A stretch of 64,000 bases of DNA from Hyphomicrobiales bacterium (GTDB lineage: Bacteria > Pseudomonadota > Alphaproteobacteria > Rhizobiales > Rhizobiaceae). Position numbers and translations under genes: made by a program. The DNA is taken from contig UCNG01000011.1 in NCBI GenBank assembly GCA_900473915.1, positions 124,001 to 188,000 of the forward strand, in the 5' to 3' direction. The notes under the pieces are model-generated. The model had not been told where the DNA came from. It saw only the letters and a list, made by a program, of their open reading frames with translations, and did no database searches. Positions within the stretch are counted from its first letter, which is position 1; every line of letters begins with the position of its first letter. Positions 18,584 through 28,429 of this stretch are shown here, one piece after another.

Positions 18584-18605
18584 CGGGCTTCCGAACCCAA
18601 TCCGG

Positions 18606-18629
18606 TCGGGCCACCGTGGGGTGGCCCGA
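18606..18629 (+). terminator. Perfect 10-bp hairpin after the binding-protein gene
   Basis: Arms 18606-18615 and 18620-18629 (TCGGGCCACC / GGTGGCCCGA) with a 4-nt loop, 22 bp after the fatB-like stop. It probably reduces read-through into the permease genes, leaving more binding protein than permease. Confidence 0.6.
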
Positions 18630-18644
18630 AATCGTGATCAGGCA

Positions 18645-18750
18645 AACGAGCATTTCCAGCAAAAGTGTGAAACGGTTTTGCGTTCGGAAATGCTGAAAAA
18701 ACAAATGGATAGAGCGGTTCCAATGTTCCTGTTAACAGGACCCGCTCTAG
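18645..18750. repeat. Intergenic palindromic repeat of the Brucella/rhizobial type
   Basis: Two dyads in tandem. The first has CATTTCC...GGAAATG arms (18651-18692) enclosing AAAAGTGTGAAACGG and GTTTTGCG. The second (18710-18749) has arms TAGAGCGGTTCC / GGACCCGCTCTA and a perfect inner palindrome TCCTGTTAACAGGA. The wording of the first dyad matches my memory of a short repeat scattered through Brucella, Ochrobactrum and Mesorhizobium intergenic regions. It separates fatB from the permease genes. Confidence 0.55.
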
Positions 18751-18764
18751 AACAGGAAATTAGC

Positions 18765-19727
18765 GTGAAGGGACTTGCAGCAGCCATAGCCGTTGTTGCC
18801 GTATTGGCTGTCATAAGCCTGTTTATCGGTGTCAGCGATGTGTCGCTAGCCACACTTTTTGGCGCCGAAAGCACCGACCGCGCGGCCGGAGTTCTACTCA
18901 TCAGCCGCATTCCACGCACACTTGCAATCATTCTGGCGGGCATGTCCATGGCTGTTTCGGGCATGATCATGCAAATGTTGACGCGCAACCGTTTTGTTGA
19001 ACCATCTACGGCTGGCACTGTTGAATCTGCCGGTCTCGGCATCCTTCTGGTCGTATTATTCGCGCCTGAAACGCCTGTTATCGGTAAAATGCTGGTTGCT
19101 TCTGTTACAGCGCTTGCCGGAACCGCCCTCTTTCTTCGTATTCTTCGGGCAATTCCATTGCGTTCCGTTCTTGTGGTGCCATTGGTCGGCATCATGCTTG
19201 GCGGCGTCATCAATGCGATAACCACCTTCATCGCTTACCGCTTCGATCTGCTGCAATCGCTCAATTCCTGGACAACCGGAGATTTTTCGGGCGTCCTCCG
19301 TGGCCGCTACGAACTCCTATGGCTGGCATTCCTCCTGACGGTCGTCGCCTATATAGCCGCCGACCGTTTCACGGTCGCTGGACTGGGTGAGGATTTCACC
19401 ACCAACCTTGGTCTCAATTACCGCCGCGTGGTCACGTTCGGCCTCGTTATTGTTTCTACGGTCAGCGCATCGGTCGTTGTGACCGTCGGCATGATACCTT
19501 TCCTCGGTCTTATCGTCCCGAACGTTGTCAGCATGTTCATCGGCGACAATATGCGGCGCGCGGTGCCATGGGTGGCAGTTCTCGGCGCGGGTCTCGTTCT
19601 TGCCTGTGACATCGTTGGGCGGCTGGTCCGCTTCCCTTACGAAATCCCGATAGGCACGATGATGGGCGTCGCAGGGAGCGCCATCTTCCTTTACCTATTG
19701 TTGCGGCGGGGTTCACGCCTTGCTTAA
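18765..19727 (+). CDS. fatD: Siderophore ABC transporter permease (FecCD family, FatD-like)
   Basis: Inner-membrane channel subunit for ferric siderophore uptake. 320 aa with about nine or ten membrane segments; FecCD hallmarks include RIPRTLAIILAGMSMAVSGMI near the start and GMIPFLGLIVPNVV near the ATPase contact loop. I start at GTG 18765, which has AGGAA 6 nt upstream and gives the normal family length; the longer open frame from 18546 runs through the intergenic repeat and the previous gene. Overlaps the second permease by 8 bp. Confidence 0.88.
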   Translation: MKGLAAAIAVVAVLAVISLFIGVSDVSLATLFGAESTDRAAGVLLISRIPRTLAIILAGMSMAVSGMIMQMLTRNRFVEPSTAGTVESAGLGILLVVLFAPETPVIGKMLVASVTALAGTALFLRILRAIPLRSVLVVPLVGIMLGGVINAITTFIAYRFDLLQSLNSWTTGDFSGVLRGRYELLWLAFLLTVVAYIAADRFTVAGLGEDFTTNLGLNYRRVVTFGLVIVSTVSASVVVTVGMIPFLGLIVPNVVSMFIGDNMRRAVPWVAVLGAGLVLACDIVGRLVRFPYEIPIGTMMGVAGSAIFLYLLLRRGSRLA

Positions 19728-20673
19728 GCGTCCGCGTGTAGTTCTTTTGCTGCTTTGCGCCCTTACTCTTCTTGCAACGGCCGCATTCATGACAATCGGC
19801 GCGAAGGGAAGCTGGTCTTTCATCCTGTCCTTCCGCGGCACCAAACTTGCGGCCATGGTGCTGGTCGCATACTCGATTGCCGTTTCAACGGTGTTGTTCC
19901 AGACCGTAACAAACAACCGCATCCTGACCCCATCGATCATGGGGTTCGACGCGCTTTATATCCTGATCCAGACGTTGGTGGTCTTCTTCTTCGGCGCCGT
20001 TCAGATCGACTGGCTTGGACCAAACATTCGATTTCTCGCTGAAACCGCTATCATGGTGGTTTTCGCCGGCACGCTCTATTACTGGCTATTCTCGGGAGCA
20101 ACCCGTAGCCTGCACCTCGTAATGCTTGTCGGTATCGTCTGCGGAGTGTTTTTCCGCAGCATTTCCAACCTGATCCAGCGAATGCTTGATCCAAATCTCT
20201 TCGCTGTTCTGCAGGATCGTTTCTTCGCCAGCTTCAATACCATCAACAGCGACATTCTGATTATGTCGGTCGTCATCGTGGTTGCGGTTTCGCTCTACGG
20301 GCTGCGCTTCATTCATGTTTTTGACGTGCTGTCTCTCGGGCGCGATCCCGCAATCAATCTGGGCGTCGATCATCGACGCATCGTGCGCAAAATCCTTTTC
20401 ATGGTCACGGTGCTGGTTTCCGTTTCCACGGCACTGGTCGGGCCCATTACCTTCTTCGGTTTGCTGGTGGCCAACCTGGCCTACATGCTTGCCGGTTCGG
20501 CAAAACACCGGTTTATCCTGCCTATTGCCATCCTGCTTGCAATCCTCTGCATCGTTGGCGGACAGACCGTTCTTGAACGTGTTTTCTCGTTCAACGCCGC
20601 ACTCAGCGTCATTATCGAGTTTCTGGGCGGCCTTGTCTTCATCATCCTTCTCGTCAGGGGGCACGCGCGTTGA
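19720..20673 (+). CDS. fatC: Siderophore ABC transporter permease (FecCD family, FatC-like)
   Basis: Second half of the channel, 317 aa, with the FecCD permease fold (TKLAAMVLVAYSIAVSTVLFQ, then GPITFFGLLVANLA before the last helices). Start is TTG 19720, with GGGG about 8 nt upstream, overlapping the end of the first permease gene; its own end overlaps the ATPase start. This tight coupling implies equal production of the three inner-membrane components. Confidence 0.87.
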   Translation: MLKRPRVVLLLLCALTLLATAAFMTIGAKGSWSFILSFRGTKLAAMVLVAYSIAVSTVLFQTVTNNRILTPSIMGFDALYILIQTLVVFFFGAVQIDWLGPNIRFLAETAIMVVFAGTLYYWLFSGATRSLHLVMLVGIVCGVFFRSISNLIQRMLDPNLFAVLQDRFFASFNTINSDILIMSVVIVVAVSLYGLRFIHVFDVLSLGRDPAINLGVDHRRIVRKILFMVTVLVSVSTALVGPITFFGLLVANLAYMLAGSAKHRFILPIAILLAILCIVGGQTVLERVFSFNAALSVIIEFLGGLVFIILLVRGHAR

Positions 20674-21428
20674 TAGAAATCAGTCAGGTCAGCAAATCCT
20701 ACAACGGCACGCTTGTTGTCGATGACGTCACCCTGAAACTGCCTGCTTGCGGCATAACCTCGATCATCGGACCGAATGGAGCGGGAAAATCGACGCTGCT
20801 CTCGATGGTGAGCCGTCTCCTGCCGATGGACAAGGGCCGGGTGACTGTAGACGGACTCGACGTTTCGACGACCTCTGGTGACGTGCTGGCAAAACGCCTT
20901 TCGATCCTGCGGCAGGAAAATGCAATCAACTCCCGCCTGACCGTGCGCGACCTCGTAACCTTTGGCCGCTATCCCCATTCCAAAGGCAGGCCAAACAACG
21001 ATGATCGCAAACATGTCGAGCAGGCTATCGGCTATCTTGGCCTTGACGATCTGAGCGAACGTTTTCTGGATGAACTCTCAGGCGGACAGCGCCAGCGTGC
21101 CTTTGTAGCAATGGTACTATGTCAGGATACAGATTACGTGCTGCTGGACGAACCGCTCAACAATCTCGATATGAAGCATTCCGCTTCAATGATGAAGCTG
21201 TTGCGGCGAGCCGCAGACGAACTTGGAAAAACCGTCGTTCTGGTTCTGCACGATATCAATTTCGCGTCGTGTTATTCCGACCATATAGTCGCCATGCGCC
21301 ACGGCAAGGTCGCACATCAGGGAAGCCCGGATGAACTCATTCATCCGGAAATCCTCGGAGACATTTACGAAATGGAGATTGCCGTCGAAATCATCGGCGG
21401 CAAGCGTATCGGTGTCTATTATCTTTAG
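20670..21428 (+). CDS. fatE: Siderophore ABC transporter ATP-binding protein (FepC/FatE-like)
   Basis: Powers ferric siderophore import. 252 aa: Walker A GPNGAGKST, signature LSGGQRQRAFVA, Walker B YVLLDEPLNNLD, and switch His in LVLHDINFA. TTG start at 20670 overlaps the permease stop, with a G-rich site about 10 nt upstream. It is the last gene of the cassette and its stop overlaps by 4 bp the stop of the convergent M14 peptidase gene. Confidence 0.9.
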   Translation: MIEISQVSKSYNGTLVVDDVTLKLPACGITSIIGPNGAGKSTLLSMVSRLLPMDKGRVTVDGLDVSTTSGDVLAKRLSILRQENAINSRLTVRDLVTFGRYPHSKGRPNNDDRKHVEQAIGYLGLDDLSERFLDELSGGQRQRAFVAMVLCQDTDYVLLDEPLNNLDMKHSASMMKLLRRAADELGKTVVLVLHDINFASCYSDHIVAMRHGKVAHQGSPDELIHPEILGDIYEMEIAVEIIGGKRIGVYYL

Positions 21429-23170
21429 GCAACTGCATCTGAAGGAAACAGTGCCTGCAAGGCATCATATGATGCCAGTACGGTTTCCATTTGAGCAGTA
21501 TGCCCCCTGACGAACGCATCACCGTAGATCGTCTCATCCGGATATTCGGTGATGAGCGTCAGCGGTACGGTGTGACGGTCGTCAACCCCGACGAGGCAAG
21601 GAAAACCGTTGATGATGCGGAAACCCGTTTCGCCCGCATGTTGCTCGAAAAGCCTGATCTGGGCGTTGTTATAGGCAACCAATCCATCAATGGCAGCCAG
21701 ATGCCTGGTCACGCGATCGATCAGCTCCTCCGCTTGCCTTTCCCAGGAGGCATGGTGGCGAATGATCAGGAAAAAACCCTTGGGCAATGTCCACATCGCA
21801 AAGGAACGCGGTACATAGCCGGATAGCGGGCGCGTCCATTCATGCGAGGGATAACCATGCAGGTTGACATGCAGCTTCGCGCCGGTTCGCTTTTCGGCTT
21901 CCACGCGGATGGCCTTTTCATAGAGCCCCTCGCCGCTTCGATATTCCAGATCGTCGCCGAGCGCCGTATATCGGGCGGCGTGATGCATATGAAGGGGCTG
22001 GAGTGCGCAAAGCCGCTTGTGTATCTCGTATCCGTCGGGGTTTTCCTGCGGGGAAATCGTGAAATGCGTGCCGCCGCGGGCCGCAAGGCGGTTGGCAGCA
22101 CGCAACGCGCCGACAACACCCGTCGTTTCATTCGCATGCTGACCGGCGCTGATCATCATAGCGGCGTCGCTGCCCTTAAGATAAGTCGCGCGCACCGTTC
22201 TGCCCGAACGGGTTTTTGCCTCGAAAGGCGTACCGCCCAGTCTGGCAATTTCACGACGGATCTGATCGGCGGAAAGCGGCGCCTGAGCTATCTCCAGAAC
22301 CTGCTCTGCCGTCAGCGCGTCGTCGGTAGAAAGCGGTCGCGTTTCCACTTTGACAGACGGTTCGGCATCGAGAAAGCGGATTTCCGGCACGATCTGGCCC
22401 GGTTGCAAGCCGCGATCCCCGACCGGGCGACCGGACTTTTTCTGGAAAACTTCGAGCAGCGAGAAATAGATATCCTCGTGCATGGCTTCGGTGAGGCTCA
22501 GCCTTTCCTCATCGTAAGACAGGCGGCGGTCAGTGATCGGCAGGCTGACTGCGATGTTCAGCTCATCAAAATAAGGTTCGCCACGCTTCCAGTCATGAGC
22601 GGCGATGGTTGAGACGGTGTCATGAAATAGCTTTTCATATGATGTTTCAAAGCGTTCGCTATCAGTTTTGCCATGCTGCGTGATGGCAAGCCAACCAGTG
22701 GGTGAGACCAGTGTTTCGCCGATGAAATCCTCATGCACGCGGTTTGGAGCAAAGACCCGATGGCTCTCGCTGCGACCATCAGTAAAGACCAGATCGACTT
22801 CATAATGAAAATCGTCTTTGCCGGAGGCCAAGAATACTATCTCCACCTGCGGCAGAAGCGCGGATAAGGGATAGGTCTCCAGCAGGAAGCGGTTCTGCAC
22901 GCAGGCGTCGTGACGAGGATAGCGGATCGCAGCCGACTTCAGCGTAGCACCGTCCACTTCTTCGAGAAAGAAATGCAGGAGCGGTTTATAGGCAGAACGG
23001 AACCGTGCCTCGACACCTGCCTCGCGTAGCTTCGTTTCGGCGGCAAAGCGGCTCGGCTGGTCATCGAACAGCCAGGCTTCTACCTTCGCACCGCGCATTT
23101 CGGGTTTCAGAAAGCGTTCAACAAGCGCATGAACGGTGCGCGGATAGTTTTTTTCAAAAAGCACTTTCAT
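21425..23170 (-). CDS. M14-family zinc carboxypeptidase-like protein
   Basis: Probable cytoplasmic metallopeptidase, 581 aa. The M14 zinc ligands are recognisable: H345 and E348 in AGQHANETT and a later His in HVNLHGYPSHEW (H439 or H444); a glutamate in ITEYPDETI near residue 535 fits the catalytic base. The first ~300 residues are a domain that I do not recognise. No signal peptide. It is the last gene of the peptide transporter operon and its start overlaps the dppC-like stop (ATGA), so it most likely trims peptides brought in by that transporter. Confidence 0.8.
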   Translation of the reverse strand: MKVLFEKNYPRTVHALVERFLKPEMRGAKVEAWLFDDQPSRFAAETKLREAGVEARFRSAYKPLLHFFLEEVDGATLKSAAIRYPRHDACVQNRFLLETYPLSALLPQVEIVFLASGKDDFHYEVDLVFTDGRSESHRVFAPNRVHEDFIGETLVSPTGWLAITQHGKTDSERFETSYEKLFHDTVSTIAAHDWKRGEPYFDELNIAVSLPITDRRLSYDEERLSLTEAMHEDIYFSLLEVFQKKSGRPVGDRGLQPGQIVPEIRFLDAEPSVKVETRPLSTDDALTAEQVLEIAQAPLSADQIRREIARLGGTPFEAKTRSGRTVRATYLKGSDAAMMISAGQHANETTGVVGALRAANRLAARGGTHFTISPQENPDGYEIHKRLCALQPLHMHHAARYTALGDDLEYRSGEGLYEKAIRVEAEKRTGAKLHVNLHGYPSHEWTRPLSGYVPRSFAMWTLPKGFFLIIRHHASWERQAEELIDRVTRHLAAIDGLVAYNNAQIRLFEQHAGETGFRIINGFPCLVGVDDRHTVPLTLITEYPDETIYGDAFVRGHTAQMETVLASYDALQALFPSDAVA

Positions 23171-24021
23171 CGGGAAGTCCTGCCCGTTGGATCGAGGCTA
23201 TCGCGCAACCAATCTCCAAGGAGATTGAGCCCAAGCACGGTGAAGAGGATGGCAAGGCCCGGAAATACGCTCACCCACCAAGCCGTCTGGAGGTATGTGC
23301 GTCCGTCGGCCAGCATGCCTCCCCAACTCGGGATAGTCGGATCAACACCAAGGCCAAGAAAGGTCAGGCTCGATTCAAGCAGGATATTGTTGGCGACATT
23401 GAGCGTCATCAGCACGATCACCGGACCGAGCAGGTTCGGCAGCAGATGCTGGAAAATGATACGCCAATCCTTCACGCCGATAGCGCGAGCAGATAGGATG
23501 AACTCGCGCTCGCGCAGCGACAGCACCGAGCCGCGCACCAGTCGCGCATACTGCACGCATTGCGACACGATCAGCAGGATGATGGTGTTGAACAGCCCGC
23601 CCCCCAGAATAGCCATCACGGTGATTGCGAGCAGGATGAAGGGCATGGCAAGCTGCACATCAACAAAGCGCATCAGCGCCATGTCCCAGAAGCCGCGATA
23701 ATAGCCAGCGACCAGCCCCATGATGGTGCCGATAACCACAGAGCCGATCACCGAAACGAAACCGACGAACAGCGAAATCTTGCCGCCGGTAATGACACGT
23801 GCCAGCACATCGCGCCCCAGCGGATCGGTGCCGAAAACATGGGCTGGATTGACGAATGGCGGTGTCAGACGGGCCAGCAGATCAATTTTGTTGGCGCCGC
23901 CCGGAAACAAATAGCCGGAGAAGATCACGGCTAGGCAAATACAGCCGATCAGCACGACACCGACGATGAACTCAGGGCTCGCAAAACGCGAAAACAGAAC
24001 GGATGAGGTCTTGGTTGCCAT
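23167..24021 (-). CDS. Peptide ABC transporter permease (DppC type), second system
   Basis: Inner-membrane channel subunit of the second Dpp-type importer; 284 aa. It has the DppC hallmark FGTDPLGRDVLARVI, about six membrane segments and the EAA-like loop with SLTFLGLGV. GGAGTAGGACC precedes the ATG closely. It follows the DppB-like gene by 5 bp and overlaps the M14 peptidase start. Confidence 0.92.
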   Translation of the reverse strand: MATKTSSVLFSRFASPEFIVGVVLIGCICLAVIFSGYLFPGGANKIDLLARLTPPFVNPAHVFGTDPLGRDVLARVITGGKISLFVGFVSVIGSVVIGTIMGLVAGYYRGFWDMALMRFVDVQLAMPFILLAITVMAILGGGLFNTIILLIVSQCVQYARLVRGSVLSLREREFILSARAIGVKDWRIIFQHLLPNLLGPVIVLMTLNVANNILLESSLTFLGLGVDPTIPSWGGMLADGRTYLQTAWWVSVFPGLAILFTVLGLNLLGDWLRDSLDPTGRTSR

Positions 24022-24026
24022 AGGTC

Positions 24027-24950
24027 CTACTCCGTGCGGATACGCGGATCGACAAGGCCGTAGGCGATGTCCACGAGAAGATTGACGCCGATGATCAGCA
24101 TGGAAAGAATTGCGATGGTGGCCTGCAGAACCGGATAATCGCGCCCTGCCACAGCGTCAAAGGCAAGCGTACCCATGCCCGGCCAGTTGAAAACTCGCTC
24201 TACCACCACGATACCGCCGAGCAGACCACCGAACTGAAGGCCGAGATAGGTGATCAGCGGAATAGCGCAATTGCGCAGGGCGTGCTTGTAGAGAACCTTG
24301 TTTTCACTGAGCCCCTTGGCGCGCGCCACCATGATATATTGCGATTGCAGCGTCTCCAGCATCGCCGTGCGCACAAGACGAACATTCGTTGCGGTCAGGA
24401 TGATGCCCATGGTGAGCGCTGGCATGATGAAGCTCGCGATGCCGCCCATGCCGCTCGGTGGCAGCCATTGCAGCGAGATGCCGAACAGCAACACCAGCAT
24501 GGTCGCCAGCCAGAAATTCGGAAACGAAAGGCCCACCAGCGAGCAGATGCGGATCAATTGATCGGCCCATTTGCCGCGCGACACGGCTGCCTTGATCCCA
24601 AGCGGAACCGAAATCACGATGGAAACGAACAGAGAAGCGAAAGCCAGCATCAGCGTGGCAGGCAAAGCGCCAGCCACCAGCGTCGATACGGGCGTGCCGC
24701 CGAGGAAACTGCGCCCCAGATCCATCGTGAACAGCCCTTTCAGGAACTGCCAGTACTGAACGAAGAACGGCTGGTTGAGACCGAGGCCTTCGCGGATGCG
24801 TGCAAGATCGGCTTCGGTGATACTGCCCGCGCCTTGCGTCAACATCAAAGCCGGATCGCCCGTAAGGCGGACCGCGAAAGCGACAAGCAGCGTCATCGCG
24901 ACAAGCACGAACAACGCCTGCAAAACTCGTTTGATCAGAAATCCGGCCAC
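24027..24950 (-). CDS. Peptide ABC transporter permease (DppB type), second system
   Basis: Channel partner of the previous permease, about 307 aa. It has the LIKRVLQALFVLVAMTLLVAF first helix, the ARAKGLSENKVLYKHALRN loop and GGIVVVERVFNWPGMG near the end, finishing with DPRIRTE. I start at GTG 24950, which has GGAGG 7 nt upstream; the ATG at 24986 would place the start inside a hairpin (24972-24999) and add a tail that does not look like the family. Confidence 0.9.
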   Translation of the reverse strand: MAGFLIKRVLQALFVLVAMTLLVAFAVRLTGDPALMLTQGAGSITEADLARIREGLGLNQPFFVQYWQFLKGLFTMDLGRSFLGGTPVSTLVAGALPATLMLAFASLFVSIVISVPLGIKAAVSRGKWADQLIRICSLVGLSFPNFWLATMLVLLFGISLQWLPPSGMGGIASFIMPALTMGIILTATNVRLVRTAMLETLQSQYIMVARAKGLSENKVLYKHALRNCAIPLITYLGLQFGGLLGGIVVVERVFNWPGMGTLAFDAVAGRDYPVLQATIAILSMLIIGVNLLVDIAYGLVDPRIRTE

Positions 24951-24971
24951 CAGTGCGCCTCCGAAATGCTG

Positions 24972-24999
24972 CGGCAAGCCGGACATATCCGGCTTGCCG
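24972..24999 (-). terminator. 12-bp hairpin between binding protein and permease genes, second system
   Basis: Perfect inverted repeat with a CATA loop, 16 bp after the binding-protein stop. It is in the same place as the hairpin in the first Dpp operon, which suggests a common means of lowering permease relative to binding protein. Confidence 0.55.
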
Positions 25000-25014
25000 T
25001 ATTGTCATTCTTGC

Positions 25015-26544
25015 TTACTCGACGGTGACGTCCGTCAGACGCAGACGGCTATCGGGAACCGGAACGAAATTTTTCACGCGCTTGTTGACGCCGAAGATCG
25101 CCTTGAGATTGTAGAGCGGCATTTCCAGTGCGCGACCGGCAGCGTAATGCGCGATTTCCTGCAGGAGCTTTTCGCGCTCGCCGCGATCAAGCACCGAACG
25201 CTGCGCTTCCAGCATCTTGTCGAGCTTTTCGTCCTTGTCGTAAGGATTCCACTTCTCGCCGGAATGATACATCGAATAGGCAGTGTTATCGTAGTCGAAG
25301 GTCCAGCCGCCCCAGGACTGCTGGAACATGGCGCCTGTCTTGCCTTGCGGGATAATATCATTCAGCAGAACATTGGTATCGTAAGGCTTGATGGTTGCGT
25401 TGATACCAACCATTTGCAGGAAGCTAGCGACGGCCTGTGCCACTTCATTGAAACTTGCGTCCTGCCCACGCACATCAATCTGCACGGTTGCACCGGGTTG
25501 AACGCCCGCTTCTTCGAGGAGCTTCTTCGCCCCTTCCGGATCGTAAGGCAGCGGCTTCATATTCGGATCGAAGCCGAAGGATAGCGAGCCTTGAAAGCTG
25601 GCGATCGCTTCCGCCTGACCCGCCAGAATGGACTGGATGATCGCATCGCGATCCACAGCCATAATCAGCGCCTTGCGCACGCGTTCGTCCTTGGTGATGC
25701 CGTCAGCCGTATTGAAGCGCAAGGCATAAACCGTCGGCCCCGAGGCGGTGACGAGCTCCAGCTTTGGATCGCCCTGGATAGTCGGGATCATACCGATCGG
25801 AATGGTCGGCGGAATGACCAGATCGACACGACCGGCCTGAAGTTCGGCAACAGCGGTCGAAGGCTCGGTTATGAAGCGATATTCGAGTTCTGAAAGCTTC
25901 GGCGCGCCACCCCAGTGGTCCGCAAACGCCTCAAGCTTGATGTTTACTTTCGGCTCATAGGAAACGAACTTGAACGGCCCAGTGCCCACCGGATGCATGT
26001 TGAAATAATCGTCGCCCTTTTCCTGAATGTATTTCGGCGGAACGATCATACCGCCATAGCCGGCAAGCTTTGTGATCAGAACCGGATCAGGCGCTTTCAG
26101 ATGAAAATCGACGGTCTTGCCATCGATGACTTCCACCTTTTCGATTGCAATATAGTTTGAACGTTGAGGACCTTTCGCGCCTTCATCACCGAGCAGACGC
26201 TCAAAGGTGAACTTGACGGCTTCCGCATCGAAAGGCTCCCCATTGTGGAACTTGACGTTCTCACGCAGATGGAAGCGAATGCGCTTGCCCTCGTCCAGCT
26301 CTTCCCATGAAGTGGCGAGTGCCGGGACAATCTTGAGATCAGGGCCGCGATAAACAAGACCGTCGAAAATGTTGGTGCCAACCGAAGCCCAGTTGACGAG
26401 GAACGTGTCGATCGGGTCCCAGCTGCCGGGGTCCTGCGGCGACGAAATGGTCAGCTTTCCAGCAGCAAAAGCTGGGGCAGATGCAAGCACAGCCGCCGAC
26501 AGAGCGGAAGCCATGAGAACGGCTTTAAAAGTTTTTCTTATCAT
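25015..26544 (-). CDS. Peptide ABC transporter periplasmic substrate-binding protein, second system
   Basis: 509-aa SBP family 5 protein with a Sec signal peptide (TFKAVLMASALSAAVLASAPAFA). Family features: WDPIDTFLVNWASVGTNIFDGL near the N terminus, HLRENVKFHNGEPFDAEAV and ALIMAVDRDAIIQ. A GGGGAAAA site precedes the ATG. It lies between the double ATPase gene and the permease genes. Ligand unknown; neighbours point to peptides or pyroglutamyl compounds. Confidence 0.9.
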   Translation of the reverse strand: MIRKTFKAVLMASALSAAVLASAPAFAAGKLTISSPQDPGSWDPIDTFLVNWASVGTNIFDGLVYRGPDLKIVPALATSWEELDEGKRIRFHLRENVKFHNGEPFDAEAVKFTFERLLGDEGAKGPQRSNYIAIEKVEVIDGKTVDFHLKAPDPVLITKLAGYGGMIVPPKYIQEKGDDYFNMHPVGTGPFKFVSYEPKVNIKLEAFADHWGGAPKLSELEYRFITEPSTAVAELQAGRVDLVIPPTIPIGMIPTIQGDPKLELVTASGPTVYALRFNTADGITKDERVRKALIMAVDRDAIIQSILAGQAEAIASFQGSLSFGFDPNMKPLPYDPEGAKKLLEEAGVQPGATVQIDVRGQDASFNEVAQAVASFLQMVGINATIKPYDTNVLLNDIIPQGKTGAMFQQSWGGWTFDYDNTAYSMYHSGEKWNPYDKDEKLDKMLEAQRSVLDRGEREKLLQEIAHYAAGRALEMPLYNLKAIFGVNKRVKNFVPVPDSRLRLTDVTVE

Positions 26545-26580
26545 TGTTTTCCCCTTTGGGTTTCGTTGAGCTTTTATGGT

Positions 26581-28416
26581 TCAGGCGGTTTCAGCTACAA
26601 AATGTCCGGCTGCGACCTCACGGTGGCTATAGATTGTCGGCTTGTCATCGATCCGGCGCGTGGTACTTGGAATTTCACCCTCCAGTGCAGGCCGTTTGGT
26701 CCGTGCAGTGGGGTCAGCAATTGGCACAGCCGACAGAAGCCGCTTCGTGTAAGAGTGTGATGGGGTTTCGAAAACCTGCTGGCGCGAGCCAAGCTCCATG
26801 ATCTGACCGAGATAGAGCACCGCGACGCGATGGCTCATCTTTTCCACCACTGCCATGTCATGGCTGATGAACAGATAGGCCAGATCGTGCTCTTTCTGGA
26901 GATCCATGAACAGGTTGATAACCTGTGCCTGAATGGAAACATCCAGCGCTGACAGAGCTTCATCGGCGATAATGAGCTTCGGCTTGGAAGCGAGCGCACG
27001 CGCAATGCAGACCCGCTGGCGCTGACCGCCTGAAAATTCGTGCGGATAACGCTTGGCGTGTTCCGGGCTAAGACCGACACGTTCCAGCAATTCTGCAACG
27101 CGCGCATTGATCGCCTTGTCGTTGTCGAGAAGGCCATGTGTACGGATCGGTTCTGCAATGGAAAAGCCAACCGTCTTGCGCGGATCGAGCGATGCAAACG
27201 GGTCCTGAAAGATATATTGGACTTCGCGACGCATGGCGTAGCGTTCGGCAGCGCTCATGGCCGAATAGGCCTTGCCGTTGAAGCGAATATCGCCGGAAAG
27301 CGGCGTTTGCAATTGCTGGATAGTGCGACCGATGGTTGATTTGCCCGAGCCGGATTCACCGACCAGTGCCAGGGTTTCACCCGGGTAAATATCGAAGGCA
27401 ACCTTCGACACCGCATTGCAGACATGCGTGACCTTGCCGAACAGGTTCTTCTTGATCGGAAAGCGGACGTAGAGATCATCCACGGACAGCAATGGCTTGC
27501 TATCATAGCGCGCAGTATCCTGAATGCGCTCCTCACCTGCCAAAACCGGTAGGCCATCACGCATTGTCATGACTGGCATTCGCTTGGGGAAGGCTTCTCC
27601 CGTCATACTTCCAAGTTTCGGCACCGCTGACAGCAATGTCTTGGTATAGGCATGTTCCGGCCTGGAAAAAATCTGCCCGACCGGCCCTTCCTCGACCTTC
27701 TTGCCCTTCCACATGACAACGACATCGTCAGCCATTTCCGCCACCACACCCATATCATGGGTAATGAAAATAACCGCCATTTCAAGCTCTTGCTGCAACT
27801 CTCTGATAATGTGCAGTATCTGGGCCTGAATGGTTACATCGAGAGCGGTCGTTGGCTCATCGGCGATCAGGAGTTTGGGACGGCAGGCAAGCGCCATAGC
27901 GATCATAACGCGTTGGCGCATACCGCCAGAAAGCTGGTGCGGATAACGCTTCAGCAGTCCTTCCGCATCCGGCAGCCGCACCATTTCGAGAAGCCGCTTC
28001 CCTTCGGCAAGTGCTGCCTGCTGGGTCATGCCTTCATGCAGCATCAGCACTTCGGATATCTGATTGCCGATGGTGAACACCGGATTGAGCGAAGTCATCG
28101 GCTCCTGGAAGATCATGGCGATCTCCTTGCCGCGAATATTTCGCATCGTCTTTTGATCGGCTTTCAGCAGATCGCGCTCACCAAACAGAATACGGCCGGA
28201 CGGGAACTTTGCACCACTCATATCGGCGAGCCGCATGATGGAAAGCGACGTGATGGACTTGCCTGAACCGGATTCCCCCACCACGGCTAGCGTGCGACCC
28301 GGATGCACCGAGAAACTCAAATCGTCAACGACGCGGCTCGCGCCAAATTCGACGCTGAGGCCATCGACGGTCAGCAGGGGTTTTGAAACTCGCTCGCTCA
28401 ACTCGGTTCCGCTCAA
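26581..28416 (-). CDS. Fused DppD-DppF double ATPase of the second peptide transporter
   Basis: One 611-aa chain with two complete ABC ATPase units, so both ATPase halves of a Dpp-type transporter come from one gene (as in GsiA-type proteins). Unit 1: Walker A GESGSGKS, signature LSGGMRQR, Walker [13 protein letters not shown]. Unit 2: Walker [10 protein letters not shown], signature FSGGQRQR, Walker [13 protein letters not shown] (Ala where the family usually has Pro, as in many second units). Start TTG 28416 lies 14 nt after the regulator stop with GAGGG 8 nt upstream; the longer frame to 28587 is only overlap with the regulator gene. Confidence 0.9.
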   Translation of the reverse strand: MSGTELSERVSKPLLTVDGLSVEFGASRVVDDLSFSVHPGRTLAVVGESGSGKSITSLSIMRLADMSGAKFPSGRILFGERDLLKADQKTMRNIRGKEIAMIFQEPMTSLNPVFTIGNQISEVLMLHEGMTQQAALAEGKRLLEMVRLPDAEGLLKRYPHQLSGGMRQRVMIAMALACRPKLLIADEPTTALDVTIQAQILHIIRELQQELEMAVIFITHDMGVVAEMADDVVVMWKGKKVEEGPVGQIFSRPEHAYTKTLLSAVPKLGSMTGEAFPKRMPVMTMRDGLPVLAGEERIQDTARYDSKPLLSVDDLYVRFPIKKNLFGKVTHVCNAVSKVAFDIYPGETLALVGESGSGKSTIGRTIQQLQTPLSGDIRFNGKAYSAMSAAERYAMRREVQYIFQDPFASLDPRKTVGFSIAEPIRTHGLLDNDKAINARVAELLERVGLSPEHAKRYPHEFSGGQRQRVCIARALASKPKLIIADEALSALDVSIQAQVINLFMDLQKEHDLAYLFISHDMAVVEKMSHRVAVLYLGQIMELGSRQQVFETPSHSYTKRLLSAVPIADPTARTKRPALEGEIPSTTRRIDDKPTIYSHREVAAGHFVAETA

Positions 28417-28429
28417 ACTTCCAACCCTC

